A stretch of 64,000 nucleotides of DNA, taken from contig CM067064.1 of the NCBI GenBank assembly GCA_033980235.1, forward strand, positions 46,001-110,000, in the 5' to 3' direction. A program made the translations under genes and the position numbers. Of the stretch, positions 59,437 to 64,000 are shown piece by piece. This DNA comes from Diadema setosum. Lineage: Eukaryota > Echinodermata > Echinoidea > Diadematoida > Diadematidae. The notes under the pieces were generated by a model. The model had not been told where the DNA came from, did no database searches, and saw only the letters and a program-made list of their open reading frames with translations. Positions within the stretch are counted from its first letter, which is position 1. Every line of letters starts with the position of its first letter.

Positions 59437-59817
59437 AGGGAATGCATAGTTTTGGTTGAGCCCTAATTTCAGGTTTCTAACATTTTTTGGTGAGATAATG
59501 AGAAACCTCTTATGAAATGTGAAAGAGCATACAATTCCAAGAAGAATGCAACATTTATTTGATAAAAATTGGCTGTGAAATGGCTGAGATATCCAAAACA
59601 GAGCAATCCTAATAAAAGGTAAGACCCACTTTTTTCATGATCACTTTGTTTTACTTTGTTTTTTGATGCCTCAGCCATTCCAAAACCAATTTTCATAAAA
59701 TAAACTTTGAATTCCTCTTAGAATGGTATGCTCTGAACCATATCATAAGGGGTTTCTTGATATCTCACAAAAAGTTAAAAGCCTAATCCTTACCTTCACC
59801 AATACTATACCAGCCCT
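59437..59817. mobile_element. TTAA-type fold-back element, 381 bp (family 2, copy 2)
   Basis: The left end is AGGGAATGCATAGTTTTGGT and the right end finishes CTATACCAGCCCT before TTAA. The left flank is GTAA, which I read as an eroded TTAA. The arms share aaatggctgagatatccaaa-type and gagcatacaattccaagaag-type sequence with the 40539 copy. The left end also resembles the 48653 element (ttttggttgag, ttcaggtttctaac), which suggests exchange or common descent of these families. Confidence 0.8.
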
Positions 59818-59819
59818 TT

Positions 59820-60856
59820 AATACAATGAGTTAGTACATTGCTGTTTCCATCGCAAAGATACTGGCTACATATGTGCATTTTGATATCCTGTGACAGTGG
59901 CTTTTGAATAGTCATGAGTTGAAAAGAAACCATCGCTATACAACTTTTACATTAATGCATACTTTCGGAAACCATTTTGTTCGTAGCTTATATAACACGT
60001 GTGCTTCTGTGTTCCAGCTGTTGAATATCGTGATGAGATAATTCAATTTTACTATTCAGTTTTTTAATAACGCCCAATATTGTTCAGTCATGCAGTACAC
60101 ATTACAATGTATGGTGTCACTGATGATGAAAAAATTGGAGTAATTATATGAATGGTAGAGTAAATGTAAAATTTATGATATTTATTATAAATTGCAAATT
60201 GATAAAAACTTTAGGGATAATGGTAATGATTCTTTCAACCATGCAGCTAGGCATTCATTACAAAAGACCAACCTGGGTATAAAAAAAAGAAGTGAACTTT
60301 CATACCATGTAGGAAGGAAGTTGTGCCTGACAGGATATTCCGATAACTAGAAAGGACTTTCAATGCTGCATCTTATTTCATGGGGGGGCAGAGTAACTCC
60401 TCTATCCCTTCACTGCTGTCCTTACCTTGATGATCAGAACATATTAGTACAGAAGTAAAAATATGAAATGAGGTGATCTCTACTAGGATCATGGCTCATG
60501 ATATAGAGAAAGTGCTCAGTAAACATGAAATCACATGAGCCTGTGAGACTATCATATCTTGCCCAAGAGTATTAAAAAAAGACATTATAGTGATACGTTC
60601 TGTTGGAAAATCAGCAATTCTTAGAGGTTCATATAATATCCAACTTATCTGGACTGGACTGACTTTATTGTGGACTTGTCACATACAAAGCTGATTTCAA
60701 TGGATGAGGAAGGAAAGGTGTTCCTCATTCCTATGTGGCTATATCTTATGATGGTACTGCTAAAAATAGATTGGAACTCTATCTGTACAGCTCCAGTGTC
60801 TGTTAGCTGTGAACACTAGGTATGAATAGCTGACAGTAGGTACTATATTGCAGTTT

Positions 60857-60901
<45 letters not shown>

Positions 60902-61125
60902 CAGACACTGCTCTAACCACCCTTTTATATATTAACTACTGGGCATCCCTCTAATCATATTTGCCACACACTTTTGCTGGAAATGCAAGGCACTACCCTC
61001 ACCAAAGAAACTAGAGTGCCCTGTTTAAGGCACTACCAGTACATTGTACCTTCCTACATTTAGCACTAAACACTACTCCCCTCATAGAAACCCCAACTCC
61101 CCTATTACTGTAGAAAGCAGACTTA
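59820..61125. other. AT-rich DNA, no gene; A-run and (AT)n
   Basis: Contains an A-run with (AT)n at 60856-60897. Reading frames are short and unconvincing, and no further repeats were recognised. Confidence 0.5.
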
Positions 61126-61606
61126 CTGTAGATCATACCAGATACCACTCTCTGCAGAAACCAGAATTCCCCCTCTTAACTATAGATACCAGTCACCACT
61201 CCCATCTTAGAAACCAGACTCCTGTAGATACCAGGTACCACTCCTACCTTAGAAACCAGACTCCCCTCTTCCTGTAGATACCAGTCACCACTCCCATCTT
61301 AGAACCCAGACTCCTGTAGATACCAGGCACCACTCCTACCTTAGAAACCAGACTCCCCTCTTCCTGTAGATACCAGTCACCACTCCCATCTTAGAAACTA
61401 GACTCCTGTAGATACCAGGCACCACTCCTACCTGAGAAACCAGACTCCCTCTTCCTGTAGATACCAGTCACCACTCCCATCTTAGAAACTAGACTCCTGT
61501 AGATACCAGGCACCACTCCTGTCTTAGAAACCAGACTCCCCCCCCCCCTTCCTGTAGATACCAGTTACCGCTCCTACCTTACAAACCAGACACCCCTCTT
61601 ACTAAC
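61125..61606. repeat. Minisatellite (tagataccaggcaccactcc), left part
   Basis: Units of about 43-54 bases are built from tgtagataccag(gc/tc)accac, tcctaccttagaaaccagac and tcccctcttcc. About ten units are seen, with two alternating subtypes (accaggcacc.. and accagtcacc..). The array resumes at 63335. Confidence 0.93.
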
Positions 61607-63334
61607 TGCATTTACACATACTAACAGCGCGATTTTTAAAATCGCGATATTTTGGTTCCACCGTTTACACTTAGGCAAAAGTACGTGAAGTTTGAGCCTC
61701 ACGAAACATCGCGATTTTTTGGTCGGTAGTGCGCATGTGTAATGTACCTCTTTTCAACGTGGTAGACGAGTGGAAGCGCGGGCTATTCATATTCACTGCA
61801 GTGCAGTCTGTTTTGCTCACAGCTAGTAGGGAGGTGAGAGGAAACCTCCCTGCAGCTAGCTAGCTGGTTGGAACATTGAGCCAGGGCTTTTTTATCAGTC
61901 CAATACACACATAAATTTGTGTTTCTCGAGAGTGTAAACTTACGGCAAAACGATATAGCTAATTGCTATATTAGATCTCATTCGTAGCAGGTATGTAAAA
62001 CTTCAGCTTAGTATGGGAAAGTTGATGAAAGTAGTATTCAGGAGGATCATGAAATTTCGCCGATATGACGAAAGTGAGAAGCATAGGCTCGTTTTTTAGG
62101 ACTGATATTTCATCAGGCGACAGCAAGAACTCACCATGTTTTACCGACACTTGTTACATATTCCTGTATTCTACAAACTCAACCTATACCGAGAGCAGTG
62201 CAGCCGTCAGATGGTAAAACGGTCTATCTCGAAACTTGCTGTTCTGAGAAAAATGACTTTAAAGTTTAGAGGTTTGAGCTTTTTTAGGAGATGGGTATAA
62301 TGCATTTTTAGCAATGGGACAAGAAGAAGCATATTAAACACTGATAACTGAAGAATTTTGTGCTTATTTGGGGTTTTAATTGTAACATAAATGAGATTTT
62401 TGTGCAGATAGACTGTTTAACCACAGCACATGTATACACTCCCGCTACACATCATAAGATGGTAAAATGGTCTATCTTCTAGATAGACCACAAACACTAT
62501 GTAAACTGGTCTAACTCGAAGATAGACCATTTTACCATCTGACAGCGATGATTTAAAAAATCTCAGTTAAGAAGGTTATATGGTTTATGTAAAAGATTGC
62601 TCGTTTTACCTCCAAACGATATTACCGACAATGGGCTAACTCAAAGATAGACTGTTTTACCATCAAATCTGAAGGAAAAATACAAAAAAGTACCAAGATA
62701 GTGGAAATTATCTCTAAAACAAGACATGATGGGATTTTCTCGATAGCACCATTGGAAAGAGCACCCTCACATGTCCCGGAAAGTGAATTTACCTCAAAAA
62801 GTCAAATTTTCGAGTTGGACCGTTTTATCATCTGACGGCCGAGTGTGGGCACTCCAAAATCAAGACATTTCTGGGAGAACATTATTTTGTTAAGTCGTTA
62901 TGGGGTGATGATACGTGGTTGGAAAACTTCAGGTTTGTTACTAGTTTTCAAATACAATATAGTTTCATCGGGGAGGTGAGAGAACACGAGCTGAGGATCA
63001 GCCATTTACCTGTACAGCTTGTACCCTGTACTCTGGCCAGTGGCCGACGTACTCTCTACACGTTCCAAAGAGGGATCGGGAGCGCGTGTAAACTCCCGGT
63101 GCAGTCCGAGACCGAAGGTCACGTGATGAAAGATCGCAGTATTTCTGCGGCTTGGGTTTACACTCGCCAAACTTTGCCTCAAACATCGCGATGTTTCAAA
63201 AAAATCACACTCTGGCTGGCGATTTTTCTGGCGATGTTTCAAGGGCGTTTGGGTGTAGTTGCTTAGCAACTTGCACCCAAATGTCGCGATTTTAGAAAAA
63301 TCATGATTTTTCCAAGCAAGTGTAAATGGGCCTA
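61606..63334. mobile_element. TIR element of about 1.73 kb inserted in the minisatellite
   Basis: The left edge GCATTTACACATACTAACAG, followed by cgcgatttttaaaatcgcga, is matched at the right by tcgcgattttagaaaaatc and AGCAAGTGTAAATGGGC. On both sides the minisatellite continues (cttacta... and ctactgtagataccagg). The exact target duplication is unclear. A nested TIR element is at 62204-62841. Several frames on both strands at 62919-63269 show no known protein. Confidence 0.85.
62204..62841. mobile_element. Nested element with CAGATGGTAAAACGGTCTAT ends
   Basis: GCCGTCAGATGGTAAAACGG, followed by tctatctcgaaa at the left, is matched by the right end gagttggaccgttttatcat followed by ctgacggc. 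Inside, the palindrome 62457-62546 repeats agatggtaaaatggtctatc in both orientations, and another copy is at 62643-62664. It has no coding sequence. Confidence 0.8.
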
Positions 63335-63500
63335 CTGTAGATACCAGGCACCACTCTCTCTCTCCATAGAAACCAGAATTCCCCTCTTACTGTGGATACC
63401 AGCCACTGTCATGCGCACAAGGTACTTCTCTTCCTTACACCAGGCAACCCTCATACATAAGCACCAGGCACCACCCTCACTGTAATCACTAGGCATTAGG
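63335..63500. repeat. Minisatellite, right part
   Basis: ctgtagataccaggcaccac and gaaaccagaattcccctctt match the units left of the 61606 element. Three or four diverged units then fade into caccaggcaccaccctcac. Confidence 0.85.
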
Positions 63501-63519
63501 CACTACTATTTACCCTTTT

Positions 63520-64000
63520 TACCTCACCTGAGCCAAAAGCTCAAATGAGCTAATGCGATCGCTCTTCGTCCGGCGTCCGTCATCCATTGTCGGTAGTCCA
63601 TCATTCATAAACTTTTTACATTTTCATCTTCTTCATGAAAAGCCCATGACCGATTTTCACCAAACTTGGCAGGTAGCATCCATAGGGGGATAGGATCTTG
63701 ATTTGTTCAAATGGGCACCATGCTTCCCTTGGGGGCCGGCCCCTGGGGACCCAAACATTCAAAAATATTCTCTAGAATCAGAAGTACAGGTACACATAAT
63801 AGAGTTTTAAGTCCTTTTTTTTTTTCAAACTGCAGAGTCAAACTCTCTACATACAGTGTACTTGGCAGGTATTTTCACCAGTGTGATGGAATATGTGCAA
63901 ATGGACACCATGCCCCCAGCTCTCAGAGCTGCCCCCCCCCCCCCCACCCCAGTTTCCAATGTTCTCAGGTAAGAGTCTGCAAGAATGCATGGAAGGTGAA
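63520..64000. repeat. Dispersed repeat (gctcacctgagcc family), truncated by the window edge
   Basis: Starts ctcacctgagccaaaagctc. It contains gatcgctcttcgtccggc and ccgattttcaccaaacttgg, and ends at the window edge with agagtctgcaagaatgcatg. The last 50 bases recur in reverse complement at 7383-7434. A C-run lies at about 63934-63946. Confidence 0.85.

Noticed and set aside
62919..63269. Overlapping 115-, 87- and 62-codon frames on both strands
   Set aside because: They lie at the right end of the 61606-63334 TIR element, where CpG-rich inverted repeats lower the number of stops on both strands.
1..64000. CRISPR arrays, bacterial operons, ribosome binding sites, prophage
   Set aside because: Introns, microsatellites, LINE remnants and animal-type transposons show this is animal nuclear DNA. 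The tandem repeats present do not have the repeat-spacer form.

Overview
This window is animal nuclear DNA. It is AT-rich, has few genes, and is packed with short non-autonomous transposons, fold-back repeats, tandem repeats and microsatellites. The one gene I recognise with confidence is a split UBE2S (ubiquitin-conjugating enzyme E2 S) on the minus strand. Its coding sequence is in four exons (16904-16918, 11583-11733, 8076-8266, 1596-1889). Intron phases match across all junctions and the predicted protein is 216 residues. The intron structure, the UBE2S protein, the remnants of CR1/L2/Jockey-type LINEs and the abundant TTAA and TA fold-back elements suggest a marine invertebrate. An echinoderm or similar deuterostome is my best guess, but this is inference and not proven by the sequence.

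Layout. 1-17,000: UBE2S and its introns. Intron 3 carries a 3.76-kb Tigger/pogo-like element with a second one nested inside it. Intron 2 carries several inverted-repeat elements. Intron 1 carries two degraded LINE 3' ends in tandem. 16,920-17,460: a probable bidirectional promoter (two opposed CCAAT boxes and an ETS-type CACTTCCGGG), then a candidate first coding exon of an unidentified plus-strand gene ending at a GTGAGT donor. 17,850-23,200: a 2-kb TIR element, a near-perfect 120-bp hairpin, a 559-bp TTAA fold-back, a fragment with coding character (21,783-21,930) and a 221-bp TA element. 24,264-29,181: a 4.9-kb element with GGCCAAGT termini and a TTA duplication (PIF/Harbinger-like by termini). 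It contains seven exact copies of GTGACTCGCGTGAC. 31,531-35,205: a second long Tigger-like element whose body is a roughly 71-bp tandem array, itself split by another TA element. 38,400-50,000: a succession of TIR and fold-back elements, including a 1.06-kb TTAA palindrome. 52,300-59,820: an RT scrap, a 1.85-kb inverted repeat and a strongly nested cluster. 61,130-63,500: a minisatellite split by a 1.7-kb TIR element.

For 17.5-64 kb I found no convincing spliced protein-coding gene. It may be one long intron of the plus-strand gene, intergenic DNA, or both. No RNA gene is certain. One tRNA-like A-box/B-box pair occurs at 44,225-44,278. The most unusual signals are the cluster of identical 14-mers, the recurring pattern of terminal inverted repeats around tandem-repeat cores, and the nested insertions where the empty site can be read directly.
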